Program-made: the position numbers and the translations under genes
DNA from: Komagataeibacter sp. FNDCF1
GTDB lineage: Bacteria > Pseudomonadota > Alphaproteobacteria > Acetobacterales > Acetobacteraceae
NCBI RefSeq assembly: GCF_021295335.1
Contig: NZ_JAIWOT010000001.1
Coordinates: 3,452,001-3,516,000, forward strand
Direction: 5' to 3'
Length of the DNA: 64,000 bases
The notes under the pieces: model-generated
Database searches by the model: none
The model's input: the letters and a program-made list of their open reading frames with translations, nothing else
What the model was told of the DNA's origin: nothing
Part shown: positions 34,338 through 42,923 of the stretch, one piece after another
Numbering within the stretch: the stretch's first letter is position 1
How the letters are laid out: each line of letters opens with the position of its first letter

Positions 34338-36030
34338 TGGCCGCCATTTCGTCCAGCACCATAGCCTCACCAGCCAGTTCCGACACCATCAGCGCCACCT
34401 GCATGGCCTGCTGGAACTGGTCATGGGGCAGGTCCATCCCCGCCAGCGTCTTTTCCAGCCCGGCCATGGTGCCCGCCTTTTCCACCTCGGCCCGCACCGC
34501 GTCCGTCATCTGCGCAAGGCCCGCTTCCGCATCGCGCGCCAGGCGCTGGGTCATGAGGTTGATGATATGCGTGCCATCGGCGCGCACATGTCGGCTCAAC
34601 AGCTTTCCCAGCCGGGTATGCAGGGTGATTTCCTGCTGGTCCGCCGCCTGCGGGCTGGCGGGCGTGGGGTTGGGGTCACGCGGGGGCATGACCTGCGCGG
34701 GCCTGTCCTGGGCAGGCAGGACGTGCGCGGGCTGCACCGGCTGCGCCTGGGCAACCATGCCGAACACGCTGTCGCCTTCCTGCGGGGCTTCCATGCCCAT
34801 CCGGTCATAGAAAGGCTGCGCCGGGAACTTCAGGCCCTGCGGCCCCGCAAACTGCACGACCTTGATCAGGGTATCGAGCGGCACCTCGTCCGGCCTGCCG
34901 ATGCGCAGTTTTGGGTATTCGTCCTGCGGGCCAAAGCTGAAGGCCACCATGCGCGCCACGATCTGCTGGCTTATGGTGGCCGATAGCAGGCTGGCGTCGG
35001 CGCGCTCAATGTCTTCCTGCACCTCGCGGTGGATCGCGCCGGATGCGTGGGCACCCTGCTTGCTGTCCGTCGTGCCGGTCTGCCCCAGCACGGCCTTGCT
35101 GATCTCGCTGTTCAGGAACTCCGCGCGCAGCATGTGCAGTTCATGGCCGCCCGATGATTTCGGTTCCACCAGTTCGAAATCCATACCCTTGGGCATCATC
35201 GCCGCCAACGCGCCGCCAAAGTCGGTCAGCGCCTGGAACATCACGTTGCGGTCTTCTTCGGATGCATCGGGTCCATACCGGCCGATCCGGGCGGGCAGGC
35301 CGTAATTCTGCACGAACACGCCCCAGTCGCGCATGGTAAACATCTTGGCCAGCAGTGCCCAGCACACCGCCCGCGTCAGCCCCGCGCGCAGGGTCAGGCC
35401 CGACCATGACGGATGGCGGTGGATCACGAACGCATTCGGGTCCAGCGCGGTATAGCCTTCCTGAAGGATGCCGCCAGGTGCTGATGGCGGGGCCGTGCAG
35501 CCGGGATCGTCGCGCAGCATGATTGTCTCGCCATCCTGATAGGACACTTCAAAGAACCGGGGCGGACGGAAGGCCAGTTCCTCGGGGTAATAGTTCCCGG
35601 CCTCGGCATGCCAGACGATTTCATGGACCGACCAGCCCTTGCCCACCGCGTCCATCATGTCGAACAGGGATTTTTCCAGCACGCCACGGTCCAGCCAGGC
35701 GCTGACGAAATCCGCATGCTTCTTGTGCGCATCATCATCGCTGGCCGGGGTTACGGTAATCGGCAACTGTGCAATGGTGCGCTTGCGGGTGTTCAGCACG
35801 CCCAGGTAATGCAGATCACGCCGCTCAAGCTCTTCCGCGCATTCCAGCCACGCCAGGCTGTCGCCCGTATCGGCGGCGTTCAGCAGGGCCGCAAGGGTCG
35901 CAGGCGTCAGGCCGCCAATGGGCGTGGTGATGATGGCGGGGCGCTGCCCCAGCATCGTCGGCCCGGAAACCTGCCGTGTCAGGTCCGATGTGCGGACCGG
36001 CTTCCCATACTGGTCAAGTAGCTGCGCCAT
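34330..36030 (-). CDS. Portal protein (Mu gp29-like, DUF935)
   Basis: 566 residues, MAQLLDQYGKPVRTSDLTRQ, with ALLNAADTGDSLAWLECAEE, ERRDLHYLGVLNTRKRTI, PKGMDFELVEPKSSGGHELH and LGQTGTTDSKQGAHASGAIH. It forms the dodecameric DNA entry ring. A Pro/Gln-rich linker separates the last 120 residues. The start overlaps the ACP-like gene's stop (TAATG). Confidence 0.93.
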   Translation of the reverse strand: MAQLLDQYGKPVRTSDLTRQVSGPTMLGQRPAIITTPIGGLTPATLAALLNAADTGDSLAWLECAEELERRDLHYLGVLNTRKRTIAQLPITVTPASDDDAHKKHADFVSAWLDRGVLEKSLFDMMDAVGKGWSVHEIVWHAEAGNYYPEELAFRPPRFFEVSYQDGETIMLRDDPGCTAPPSAPGGILQEGYTALDPNAFVIHRHPSWSGLTLRAGLTRAVCWALLAKMFTMRDWGVFVQNYGLPARIGRYGPDASEEDRNVMFQALTDFGGALAAMMPKGMDFELVEPKSSGGHELHMLRAEFLNSEISKAVLGQTGTTDSKQGAHASGAIHREVQEDIERADASLLSATISQQIVARMVAFSFGPQDEYPKLRIGRPDEVPLDTLIKVVQFAGPQGLKFPAQPFYDRMGMEAPQEGDSVFGMVAQAQPVQPAHVLPAQDRPAQVMPPRDPNPTPASPQAADQQEITLHTRLGKLLSRHVRADGTHIINLMTQRLARDAEAGLAQMTDAVRAEVEKAGTMAGLEKTLAGMDLPHDQFQQAMQVALMVSELAGEAMVLDEMAANG

Positions 36031-36275
36031 TACCGGCACTCCCCATAGATCACGGCATTACGGCAGGCGTCGATTACGTCGCCTACTGTCCGCCAGTCCC
36101 CTTCACCTTCCACGAAAGCGCCGGTGGCGTTCTGGCACGCCACCACGATTTCCAGACGGTCCAGCATGTCCAGGCCAAGCCCGTCGTCCAGCAGCACATG
36201 CCGCAGCACGGTCTGGCGCGGGCGCATGGCAACCGCCGCCACGATGCGCCGCACCTTGCGTGATGTGCGGCTCAT
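36030..36275 (-). CDS. ACP-like small protein lacking the phosphopantetheine serine
   Basis: 81 residues with acyl-carrier-protein-like layout: helix VRRIVAAV, then DDGLGLDMLDRLEIVVACQN and ending WRTVGDVIDACRNAV. ACPs have DSL at the helix-II start; here Met37 replaces the Ser that carries the prosthetic group, so it cannot be charged conventionally. It sits between the lysis-type and portal genes with 4-nt and 1-nt overlaps. The similarity is motif-level only and needs a profile or structure check. Confidence 0.6.
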   Translation of the reverse strand: MSRTSRKVRRIVAAVAMRPRQTVLRHVLLDDGLGLDMLDRLEIVVACQNATGAFVEGEGDWRTVGDVIDACRNAVIYGECR

Positions 36276-36625
36276 GGCCCGACAGGGGCCGTGCGTGCCT
36301 TTGCGAGACATGCCCGGTCCTCATCACGCATGCCCAGCCAGTTACGGACAACATCATGCGTGACCGGCATGTCGGGATGCGCCTTCAGTTCGGCTTCAAG
36401 AGCCTTCTCATCACCCGCTGAGTAGGCTTTCAGAGGGATGCAGACCGGGCGCATCGCAGGGTGCGCGCAGCCCGCCAGAGCCAGAACAGCCAGGGCAGAA
36501 ATCGTAATGGCCAGTATTGCCGCGCCAAGGCGCGGATCACGAGGCGGGCGAGGCTTCTGGAGGCGTGCCAGATCATTGAGCACCAGGTCCGACAGTCTGG
36601 GGTAATGGGGCTGGGGATCGGTCAT
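36272..36625 (-). CDS. Membrane/lipoprotein-like protein, probable lysis accessory
   Basis: 117 residues: a 30-residue basic/proline N-terminal part, one hydrophobic segment ILAITISALAVLALAGCAHP ending in a lipobox-like LALAGC, then a Cys-containing, helical tail (VCIPLKAYSAGDEKALEAEL, WLGMRDEDRACLA). Such proteins next to a small single-TM protein resemble spanin subunits or their Mu-like equivalents. The long N-terminus before the lipobox is unusual; a shorter internal start is possible. Confidence 0.6.
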   Translation of the reverse strand: MTDPQPHYPRLSDLVLNDLARLQKPRPPRDPRLGAAILAITISALAVLALAGCAHPAMRPVCIPLKAYSAGDEKALEAELKAHPDMPVTHDVVRNWLGMRDEDRACLAKARTAPVGP

Positions 36626-36852
36626 GCCGTCCCCGCATCCAGCCGGGCGTCCAGCGCCCTGTCGGTGGTGGGCGCGTCCGCACCGGCCTGCGCCATGGCG
36701 GCCACAACGGTGGTCGTATCCTGCGCGGTGGCGACGGCGCTGCTTTCGTCCGTGCCTTTCTGGGCTTTCTTCGCGTCATTGCGGATCAGCAGGAAGCTGA
36801 TGAAGGCGATGATGGCAATCACGCCTGCCGCAATCCATGGGGCGTAGGTCAT
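36622..36852 (-). CDS. Single-TM small protein, probable spanin-like or lysis protein
   Basis: 76 residues with an N-terminal membrane segment (WIAAGVIAIIAFISFLLI) followed by a polar Ala/Thr/Asp-rich periplasmic-type tail. Paired with the lipobox protein and placed directly after terminase, 4-nt overlap on each side. Inner-membrane spanin is the best guess; not recognised by family. Confidence 0.55.
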   Translation of the reverse strand: MTYAPWIAAGVIAIIAFISFLLIRNDAKKAQKGTDESSAVATAQDTTTVVAAMAQAGADAPTTDRALDARLDAGTA

Positions 36853-38423
36853 AGCTGCACGCTTCCTCTCAAACCAAAATTGGCCATGCGGATACCGCCG
36901 CGATCTGCCGCGATCTCGTCCTCAATGGGCCAGCGGTCGGGGTCAGAAGACAGGCCGCCTGGCGCAAAAGGGGACGGGACGGCGCGGTAGCCGTATTCCT
37001 CGGGTTCGGCGCGGCTGGCGGCATAGGCCAGCGCACCGGCCACGGCGGCGTCGCCATGGCGCTTGCTGCCATCCTTGCTGGTCGCACGCTGGTCAGGCAC
37101 GCGGATCACGCCGCGCACCACCTTCAGGGCGCGGATGTCATCATGGATTTCCCGATCAGCCGGAACGGTAATGCGCGCGTCCTCGAACGCCGCCTTGAAG
37201 GCGGGCATGTTGTCGCGGTACCAGCCCTCGGACATCTTCACGGCCTCAATCCGGCTGCCGTATCGCTGGACCGTCACTTCGCCCAGCCACTGTCCATTGC
37301 CGGTCGCGTCCATCTTGCCCGCGCGCAGGCGCGGCAGGCGGTCAAGGATGAACCACAGGATCTGTTTCTGCTGCTCGAACGGCACGTTGCGCAGTTCCAC
37401 GATGAAGGGCGTGCGGCGCAGCAGGGAACGTTCCACCGCCATGGGCCAGATCACCGTCAGGTCACCAGAACGGGCGAAATCCTCGCCAAAGACATGCGGC
37501 GTCTTCGGGTCCAGTGCAGCCAGCAGGGGCAGCAGTTCGCTTTCGCAGAACCGCTGGGTTTCACTGGCGCGCACCGCATCGGGGGCAAGGGCAAATTCCG
37601 CCTTGCACGACCAGCGGACCACGGGGATGTTCTCCACCGTCCGCGCCTCGATCAGCGCAAGCGGGATGGCGCTGCCGGTGCTGGGTGACGGGATGCAGAA
37701 CAGTTCTTCCTCGGCGTCATCGCCGTAATACTGGACAATCTCCTGCCGCCACGCCGCCTCTTTCTCCGCGCTCCATTCCTCCCCGGATTTCTGGCATATC
37801 TTGCGATACAGGCCGTCGCGCAGGGCGTCATCGAACGTAATGCGCAGCAGGCGGTAAGGATTGCGGCCAGCACGGATGCCCTGGACCAGCGTGTTGAACG
37901 GGTTGGTATCGCCGTCATGCGTGCTGATGATCAGCACCTTGCCGCCCCACATCAGCAGCGCCAGGGCGGCCTTCAGCAGTTCGTCCAGGTCATCATGGAA
38001 GGCTGCTTCATCAATAATGACCAGCCCCTGCATGCCACGCAGGGCGCGCGGCACGGATGGCAGGGCCAGTATCTTGCTGCCCGATCCCATATCCATGCGG
38101 AAAACCTTGATGTCCTTTTCAGGGTTTCCCGGATCACGGAAGAACGATTCATTGACCGAATTGGCGACGACCTGAAGCATCGTCGCGTGCTCCGCGCAGT
38201 AATCAATGAACTCGCGGGCCATTTCCAGATTATAGCCCATGTAGAACACATCCATGCCGCCAGCGGCAGGGTCCATGCCCGCCACAAGGTCGGCAATGAA
38301 CGACGCAGCCCACGACAGGCCGGTGCGGCGGGACTTTTCCACCACCACCACGCGGTTGTTCATGACCGCCTCCATGGTGGCGGACTGGTATTGCAGGAAG
38401 ATCGGGCTGGTGGTTGCGGTCAT
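36849..38423 (-). CDS. Terminase large subunit (Mu gp28-like)
   Basis: 524 residues. Walker-A-like VVVVEKSRRTGLSWAASFIA, Walker B LVIIDEAAFHDDL, the coupling motif LIISTHDGDTN, and a C-terminal nuclease with acidic residues (GEDFARSGDLTVIW, GKMDATGNGQWLGE, HGDAAVAGALAYA). It translocates DNA into the head and cuts host DNA after headful packaging. The start overlaps the small-terminase gene by 4 nt. Confidence 0.93.
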   Translation of the reverse strand: MTATTSPIFLQYQSATMEAVMNNRVVVVEKSRRTGLSWAASFIADLVAGMDPAAGGMDVFYMGYNLEMAREFIDYCAEHATMLQVVANSVNESFFRDPGNPEKDIKVFRMDMGSGSKILALPSVPRALRGMQGLVIIDEAAFHDDLDELLKAALALLMWGGKVLIISTHDGDTNPFNTLVQGIRAGRNPYRLLRITFDDALRDGLYRKICQKSGEEWSAEKEAAWRQEIVQYYGDDAEEELFCIPSPSTGSAIPLALIEARTVENIPVVRWSCKAEFALAPDAVRASETQRFCESELLPLLAALDPKTPHVFGEDFARSGDLTVIWPMAVERSLLRRTPFIVELRNVPFEQQKQILWFILDRLPRLRAGKMDATGNGQWLGEVTVQRYGSRIEAVKMSEGWYRDNMPAFKAAFEDARITVPADREIHDDIRALKVVRGVIRVPDQRATSKDGSKRHGDAAVAGALAYAASRAEPEEYGYRAVPSPFAPGGLSSDPDRWPIEDEIAADRGGIRMANFGLRGSVQL

Positions 38424-38995
38424 TTCTTTACCCCGAATGCACCATCCAGCATCGCGGCCACGCTTTCGGCGGACAGGCCCTGGCGTCTGGCGTTGGCAGT
38501 GACGGTCTGTTCCACCTGCCTGCGCAGGCGCGCTTCGTGCTGTTCCTCGATTTTCGCCACGAATTCCGTGTCCGTCTTGCTGGCCTTGGCCAGGTGGTCC
38601 AGCGTCTTGGCAAGGAACATCAGCCCTTCGGGATCACCATTCAGGGCTTCGGCACCCTTCTTGCTGGCGGTCCCGTCCGGGCTTTCCGCTGCCAAAAACA
38701 GGTTGAGCATGACGCCATGCAGCATCTCGACATTGGCCCGCATGTGGCGCGATACGTTTGCGTCGCCCATCTGGCGCGCAAGGGCTTCGGCCACCATGCG
38801 CGACTGGCGCGCCTTGGCACCCAGCTTATCCAGCTTCTGGCAATGGCGGCCCATGGCGGACCGGCTGAAATCCTTGCCGTAGCCTTCACGCAGAAGGGCA
38901 AGGATTTCGTCGATCGTCATGCCGTGCGCGCGGGCCTTCGCGATTTCCTCGCGGATTTCCTCGTCTTCGCGCTCGATGGATGAAGGACGCGCCAT
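38420..38995 (-). CDS. Terminase small subunit-like (Mu gp27, DUF3486)
   Basis: 191 residues, MARPSSIEREDEEIREEIAK, with HGMTIDEILALLREGYGKDF, SRSAMGRHCQKLDKLGAKAR and a Gln/Glu-rich C-terminal half. DUF3486 proteins of Mu-like phages precede the large terminase and contain an N-terminal helix-turn-helix for DNA recognition. Confidence 0.9.
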   Translation of the reverse strand: MARPSSIEREDEEIREEIAKARAHGMTIDEILALLREGYGKDFSRSAMGRHCQKLDKLGAKARQSRMVAEALARQMGDANVSRHMRANVEMLHGVMLNLFLAAESPDGTASKKGAEALNGDPEGLMFLAKTLDHLAKASKTDTEFVAKIEEQHEARLRRQVEQTVTANARRQGLSAESVAAMLDGAFGVKK

Positions 38996-38998
38996 GGG

Positions 38999-39304
38999 TC
39001 AGAACATCAGGTTGCGGGCGACACCATGCAGGCGCTGCACGCCAGATGCCACGCGCGCGCCCTTGTCGGTCATGTTCACCACCCACAGGTCGCCATGCAT
39101 GCGGGGCAGCTTCTCGATGGCGACGCAGCCCTGATGCTGAAGGAATGTCAGGTCGGCACGCAGGGTGTCGATGTCGATGGACTGGCCGCTTGCGGCAATC
39201 ATGCGCACAAGCACGTCCTCGTTCAGGCGGCGGTCCTGCATTTCCTCAAGGGATTTCAGGATGCGCAGGCGGCGGTCTTCAATCAGGGCTTCGGCGGCGC
39301 TCAT
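38999..39304 (-). CDS. Mu gp26-like protein (VpaChn25_0724 family)
   Basis: 101 residues, MSAAEALIEDRRLRILKSLE, with VLVRMIAASGQSIDIDTLRA, DLTFLQHQGCVAIEK and LWVVNMTDKGARVA. It looks like a winged-helix protein and is always encoded just before DUF3486 in Mu-like phages; likely a packaging accessory. Confidence 0.85.
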   Translation of the reverse strand: MSAAEALIEDRRLRILKSLEEMQDRRLNEDVLVRMIAASGQSIDIDTLRADLTFLQHQGCVAIEKLPRMHGDLWVVNMTDKGARVASGVQRLHGVARNLMF

Positions 39305-39306
39305 GG

Positions 39307-39588
39307 TTATTTCCTGCTGGCGGACTCAATGGTTCCGCGAATGATGGTGCGGAGCAATTCCGCGTTGTGTTTCCCGTCCTGGCTGATTTCCAGCAGTTGG
39401 GCGGATACCGTGGTCATGGTGGCCTTGAGCGTGCCGACATCCTGCGCCAGCGCCTCGTGGCGGATGGCAAGGTTGCGGTGGCGTGACATGACCAGGACAA
39501 AGCCAAGGGTGATGATGACCCCGACCAGCATCAGGACGATCAGCACAGCGGGCGTTACGCCTGGCGCGGCCGGGGTCATCATCTGCAC
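39307..39588 (-). CDS. DUF2730 membrane protein (Mu gp25-like)
   Basis: 93 residues: one N-terminal membrane segment (AVLIVLMLVGVIITLGFVLV) followed by a coiled coil (EALAQDVGTLKATMTTVSAQ). Matches DUF2730 in length and layout and in position between the lysis and packaging genes. Confidence 0.82.
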   Translation of the reverse strand: MQMMTPAAPGVTPAVLIVLMLVGVIITLGFVLVMSRHRNLAIRHEALAQDVGTLKATMTTVSAQLLEISQDGKHNAELLRTIIRGTIESASRK

Positions 39589-39591
39589 GGA

Positions 39592-39966
39592 TCAGGCCGC
39601 AGCGGTGGGGGCTACGGTGGTGGCCTGTGCCGGGGTGTCCTGCGGCACCAGAATGCCGGACAGGTCGGCCACGGCGGCCTTGACGTGCGTGGTCACGACA
39701 TCGAGGTCAGGGACCGTGACGCCAAGGCCGCGCAGCAGGCTGACGGTGCCCTTGATGGCTTCCTGCGCCACCGGGTTCGCGTCTTCCCACTTGGTGAACG
39801 CGGCCTGAAGGTGGTCAACGCCACCATCCACCTTGGTCACGGCGGACTTGACCGCCGTAACGGCGGCAGCGTTGTAGGTAGCCAGCTTGTTGCCAGCCGC
39901 CGCACTGCCGATATTGCCCAGGACCGAAAACAGGCCCGGCAGGATCGCACTCCATTTGATGGACAT
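39592..39966 (-). CDS. Hypothetical prophage protein in the lysis region
   Basis: 124 residues starting MSIKWSAILPGLFSVLGNIG; a short hydrophobic N-terminus and Ala/Val-rich amphipathic helices (AAVTAVKSAVTKVDGGVDHL). Between the lysozyme and DUF2730 genes, so possibly a holin- or antiholin-like component; no family recognised. ATG 39966 is the start with the N-terminal hydrophobic segment. Confidence 0.6.
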   Translation of the reverse strand: MSIKWSAILPGLFSVLGNIGSAAAGNKLATYNAAAVTAVKSAVTKVDGGVDHLQAAFTKWEDANPVAQEAIKGTVSLLRGLGVTVPDLDVVTTHVKAAVADLSGILVPQDTPAQATTVAPTAAA

Positions 39967-40040
39967 GGATTTTCCCGAAATTGGCGCTGCGTCCTCGCCG
40001 GAATGAAAACGGCCATGCGCGCCCGCATGACCGTATCGGA

Positions 40041-40643
40041 TCATGCGGCGGCGGTGCGCGCGGCTTTTTGCGCCAGCGCATTGGCCAGCGCCTCGCGACC
40101 GATGGTGCGGTCCAGCCATGCTTCGCCACACACGTTGAACAGGCGGCAGTTCCGGTAATACGCGGCCTGCATGTCGGTCAGCGTGCCGATCATGCGCGGG
40201 CCAGCGGGGCCAGCCATGGCATCCAGCACAGCGGACAGGGTGCGCGGGCCGATATCGCCATCCACATCCGCGCCTTTCAGCCCGGCGGCGGCCTGCAACT
40301 GGCGCGCGGCCACGCGGATGCCTGCATTGAAGCCAAAGTCGAACACCATGGCGTCCAGACCTGCGGGCAGCAGGTCGCAGTTCAGCGGACGCCAGTAAAA
40401 GGCGCGGGCAATGGCGCGGAAGGTCGGCACGTCAATGGACTGCATGACCTTGGCCGTGATGTTCCCCGGCTTTGCGCCCGTCCAGCGCAGCATGGTGGGC
40501 GCTGAAATGCCCCGCATGGTGCCGACAAGGAACCCGTGCCCTACCGCGCCGCCGGTCCAGTTACCGCCGTCGTCCCTGCGACATTGGTACAGACCCTCTT
40601 CGCCAAGGGTAAATTCTGTGATTGTGAGGAAGTTGGTCTGCAT
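40041..40643 (-). CDS. Endolysin, GH108 N-acetylmuramidase
   Basis: 200 residues of the GH108 family: catalytic Glu near the N-terminus in FTLGEEGLYQCRRDDGGNWT, then GHGFLVGTMRGISAPTML, MVFDFGFNAGIRVAARQLQA and a C-terminal peptidoglycan-binding-3 part (DVDGDIGPRTLSAVL). Cuts the glycan backbone for host lysis. The family motif is usually EGG; here it is EEG. Confidence 0.9.
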   Translation of the reverse strand: MQTNFLTITEFTLGEEGLYQCRRDDGGNWTGGAVGHGFLVGTMRGISAPTMLRWTGAKPGNITAKVMQSIDVPTFRAIARAFYWRPLNCDLLPAGLDAMVFDFGFNAGIRVAARQLQAAAGLKGADVDGDIGPRTLSAVLDAMAGPAGPRMIGTLTDMQAAYYRNCRLFNVCGEAWLDRTIGREALANALAQKAARTAAA

Positions 40644-40700
40644 GCCGCCACGTTACGCGCGACAGGCAGGGGGCATCACGTTCGACTAGACGGACACACC

Positions 40701-41087
40701 CTAAAGCAGGGGAATCTGCGCCGGGTCATTGCGCCAGTTCTGGCGGGGCGGCGGCGGAATATAGGGGCCGCGGCTCAACACCTTGCTGACCCATGACCGG
40801 TCCGCACCCGCGCGGTTGGCAATATCATCAACACACAGGCCCATCATCCGATACATCTGGATGCGCCACGCGCGGCAGATCGGTATTTTTATGTATTCGC
40901 CGCCAAAATGGTTGGCCAGGCAGCGGGCGATATCGTCACCATATGTCATGGCAAGGTCGGAGCCTTCCCATTTCCGGGGCACCCACAGACGCCGCCCGCA
41001 TGCGCTTTCAACAAAAGACAGCGCCATGTCTTCCCCGACATCGGCAACAATCCAGTCAATCTGTGCGGGTGGGCGAATATTGGTCAT
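40701..41087 (-). CDS. mor: Mor-like transcriptional activator of middle/late genes
   Basis: 128 residues of the Mor/C family: ARCLANHFGGEYIKIPICRA, followed by the helix-turn-helix MGLCVDDIANRAGADRSWVS and a basic/proline tail. In Mu, Mor turns on the middle promoter and C the late promoters; only one such gene is present here, so it may do both. It is the second gene after the early terminator, overlapping the 66-residue gene by 4 nt. Confidence 0.88.
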   Translation of the reverse strand: MTNIRPPAQIDWIVADVGEDMALSFVESACGRRLWVPRKWEGSDLAMTYGDDIARCLANHFGGEYIKIPICRAWRIQMYRMMGLCVDDIANRAGADRSWVSKVLSRGPYIPPPPRQNWRNDPAQIPLL

Positions 41088-41284
41088 GTCACCTCTTTAC
41101 CATCATGCTTTGCCAGAAGGGCGACAATATCCAGCATTATCGTGCTTTCACTTGCCGCGACCATCTGGTCCTGAATGCGCGCCGCGTCCTCGCCACTGGT
41201 GGCGTGCCGCCCGGCAATTACGGACTGACGGACAACGGAGCGGATTTTGTCGCGCAGGGCGTTCAGATCATCATCAGTAATCAT
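41084..41284 (-). CDS. Small hypothetical protein upstream of mor
   Basis: 66 residues, MITDDDLNALRDKIRSVVRQ, helical, with a central ARIQDQMVAASESTIMLDIV. First gene after the early-region terminator and coupled to mor by an ATGA overlap. Function unknown. Confidence 0.7.
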   Translation of the reverse strand: MITDDDLNALRDKIRSVVRQSVIAGRHATSGEDAARIQDQMVAASESTIMLDIVALLAKHDGKEVT

Positions 41285-41336
41285 TAAGCGAAATCGTCCC
41301 TTTTATAAACAGGCATCCAGTATTGTCTGTAAACGA

Positions 41337-41364
41337 AAAAACCGCCCCAGATAGGGGCGGCTTC
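41337..41364 (-). terminator. Terminator of the early operon
   Basis: CCGCCCC/GGGGCGG stem with a 5-nt loop; on the minus strand it is followed by six T. It lies 22 bp past the zinc-finger gene and before the mor operon, separating early from middle transcription. Confidence 0.88.
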
Positions 41365-41385
41365 ATGTAATGCGTGCGTGGATTG

Positions 41386-41616
41386 CTATGTTCGTCTCGG
41401 CCTCAAGCATCGTCCGATCCGGTTGCGCCACCGGATGACAGTGGTAGCGATCCGCCGTGACAGGCTTTCTATGCTTCTATCGTCCAATATATCCGTGCAA
41501 AGGTGAATGCATTCATCGCAGATATATACCTTCGGCCCAGCGATTATCATCTTCACCTCATGCTGCGATTTTCCACAGAACGAACAGTATACCGTCGGTT
41601 TTTCTGTCTTGCTCAT
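41386..41616 (-). CDS. Stand-alone ClpX-type C4 zinc-binding domain protein
   Basis: 76 residues. Residues 10-42 ([20 protein letters not shown], then [11 protein letters not shown]) are nearly the N-terminal zinc-binding domain of bacterial ClpX, with ligands C11, C14, C33 and C36. There is no AAA+ domain; a basic tail ([13 protein letters not shown]) follows. In ClpX this domain dimerises and docks adaptors and substrates such as MuB and lambda O. Last early gene, starting 2 nt after gemA with AAGGG upstream. It could tune host ClpX during transposition or induction; that is inference. Confidence 0.9.
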   Translation of the reverse strand: MSKTEKPTVYCSFCGKSQHEVKMIIAGPKVYICDECIHLCTDILDDRSIESLSRRIATTVIRWRNRIGRCLRPRRT

Positions 41617-41618
41617 CG

Positions 41619-42077
41619 CTATTTCAAACCCTTCTCAAGCCGCGCTTTCCACCGTTTCAGACCCTCAATCACCTTCCGTCCCTGCACGCCATCAAGGAAT
41701 TCGGGCGCGGTGATGCCACCGGGATGGTCTGCCGTCATGGTCTGGCGCTGGACGTAGGCGCGCAGGGCTTCGCGCGTGCCGCCGCTGTCCAGCATTGGGC
41801 CCATGTCCTTCCAGATCGCATAGATCATGCGGACATGCGGCTTGTCGCTGGTGGACAGGCTGCCTTTCTTCGGCTTCCAGCCCAGCGTGCGGAAATGGGC
41901 CAGCACCTTTTCCAGTGCCGATGTGGTGGCGTCCTTCGCGCTGGTATGGCCGGTCATGCGGTGCAGGATGTCGCGGTAGGCTTCATCCGGCAGTGCCAGT
42001 TCCTTGCGGGCGATGTGCAGCTTGGCGTAGATCGCGCCGCGTGCCGGGCTGGCCCTACGGGCCTGCGTGGTGGTCAT
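41619..42077 (-). CDS. gemA: GemA-like protein (Mu gp16, DUF1018)
   Basis: 152 residues: [59 protein letters not shown] and the repeated-core [20 protein letters not shown]. This is the gp16/GemA family, which in Mu affects host gene expression and DNA topology. ATG 42077 is chosen because the upstream part of the long frame is the reading shadow of the membrane-peptide gene. Confidence 0.9.
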   Translation of the reverse strand: MTTTQARRASPARGAIYAKLHIARKELALPDEAYRDILHRMTGHTSAKDATTSALEKVLAHFRTLGWKPKKGSLSTSDKPHVRMIYAIWKDMGPMLDSGGTREALRAYVQRQTMTADHPGGITAPEFLDGVQGRKVIEGLKRWKARLEKGLK

Positions 42078-42081
42078 GTCG

Positions 42082-42261
42082 CTATTTCCCTGTGCCGAGG
42101 ATGTGCATCTTGCAGTCGTATCGGGCGTGCCCGCGCCTGATGCAGGCGGCGTAGCCGGGGTTATCGAAATCGGGGTCGCGGGGCAGGCCGAAATACAGCA
42201 GGCCCGCGAACGAAAGGACCAGGATGGCCAGCATGCCGACCATGGCCCACGCATCCCTCAT
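42082..42261 (-). CDS. Small single-TM early protein
   Basis: 59 residues, MRDAWAMVGMLAILVLSFAG with one membrane segment and a Cys-containing tail (YAACIRRGHARYDCKMHIL). Its ATG overlaps the DUF3164 stop (ATGA). Function unknown; possibly a superinfection or membrane factor. Confidence 0.6.
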   Translation of the reverse strand: MRDAWAMVGMLAILVLSFAGLLYFGLPRDPDFDNPGYAACIRRGHARYDCKMHILGTGK

Positions 42262-42923
42262 AGTGCCGAGAATTGCAGGCTGATCGCGCGCCATTTTTCA
42301 TCCGGCCTGTCGCGCTCGTAAAACCGAAGGTAGGACTGCGACCCCGTGACGCGGACACTATCCTCAATCGCCGCGCAGGCATCGGGCCATTTGGGATGGG
42401 GGATATCGACCTTCTTCAGCTTTTGCAGGTTCTCCACATTAATTTTTCCGGTCTTCTCGTCCCGGTTGAAGGCGCTATCCAGCAGGTCACGTATCCACGG
42501 ATCAATCTGCCCCATCAGATCGTTCAGTACTTCGGCCACCAGTGCCTGGGCTGCAACAATCGCACCATCAACGGCACGGTAATCACTGACGGAAAACTCG
42601 GCCTTCATCAGGTCGTCATACGATGTGATGGTAAAGCCGCCCCTGCGCCCGGTCGGATTGGCGTTATAGATCGCCATCATGGACCGGACATACAGTTCGC
42701 CATCCGCTGCAAGCTGGCGTTTCTGTTCCGCGATCAGGTCGCGCAGGGCGCGTGCGCCTTCAACCATCTTCACCGTAATGTCGTTCTGCAGAAGGCAGCG
42801 CACCTGCACATGCTGACGCAGGTTTTCGCCGCCGCGTGCATTGCGGATCGTGCCTTCGCGGGGCGGCTGATACACGTCCTGTCCTGCTTCAAGAGCAGCA
42901 GCAATGCGTGTGGTGGCGTTCAT
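42258..42923 (-). CDS. DUF3164 early protein
   Basis: 221 residues: MVEGARALRDLIAEQKRQLA, LYVRSMMAIYNANPTGRRGG, FNRDEKTGKINVENLQKLKK and IPHPKWPDACAAIEDSVRVT, the DUF3164 pattern found in the early operons of Mu-like phages next to gemA. Role unknown. 4-nt overlaps with both neighbours. Confidence 0.9.
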   Translation of the reverse strand: MNATTRIAAALEAGQDVYQPPREGTIRNARGGENLRQHVQVRCLLQNDITVKMVEGARALRDLIAEQKRQLAADGELYVRSMMAIYNANPTGRRGGFTITSYDDLMKAEFSVSDYRAVDGAIVAAQALVAEVLNDLMGQIDPWIRDLLDSAFNRDEKTGKINVENLQKLKKVDIPHPKWPDACAAIEDSVRVTGSQSYLRFYERDRPDEKWRAISLQFSAL

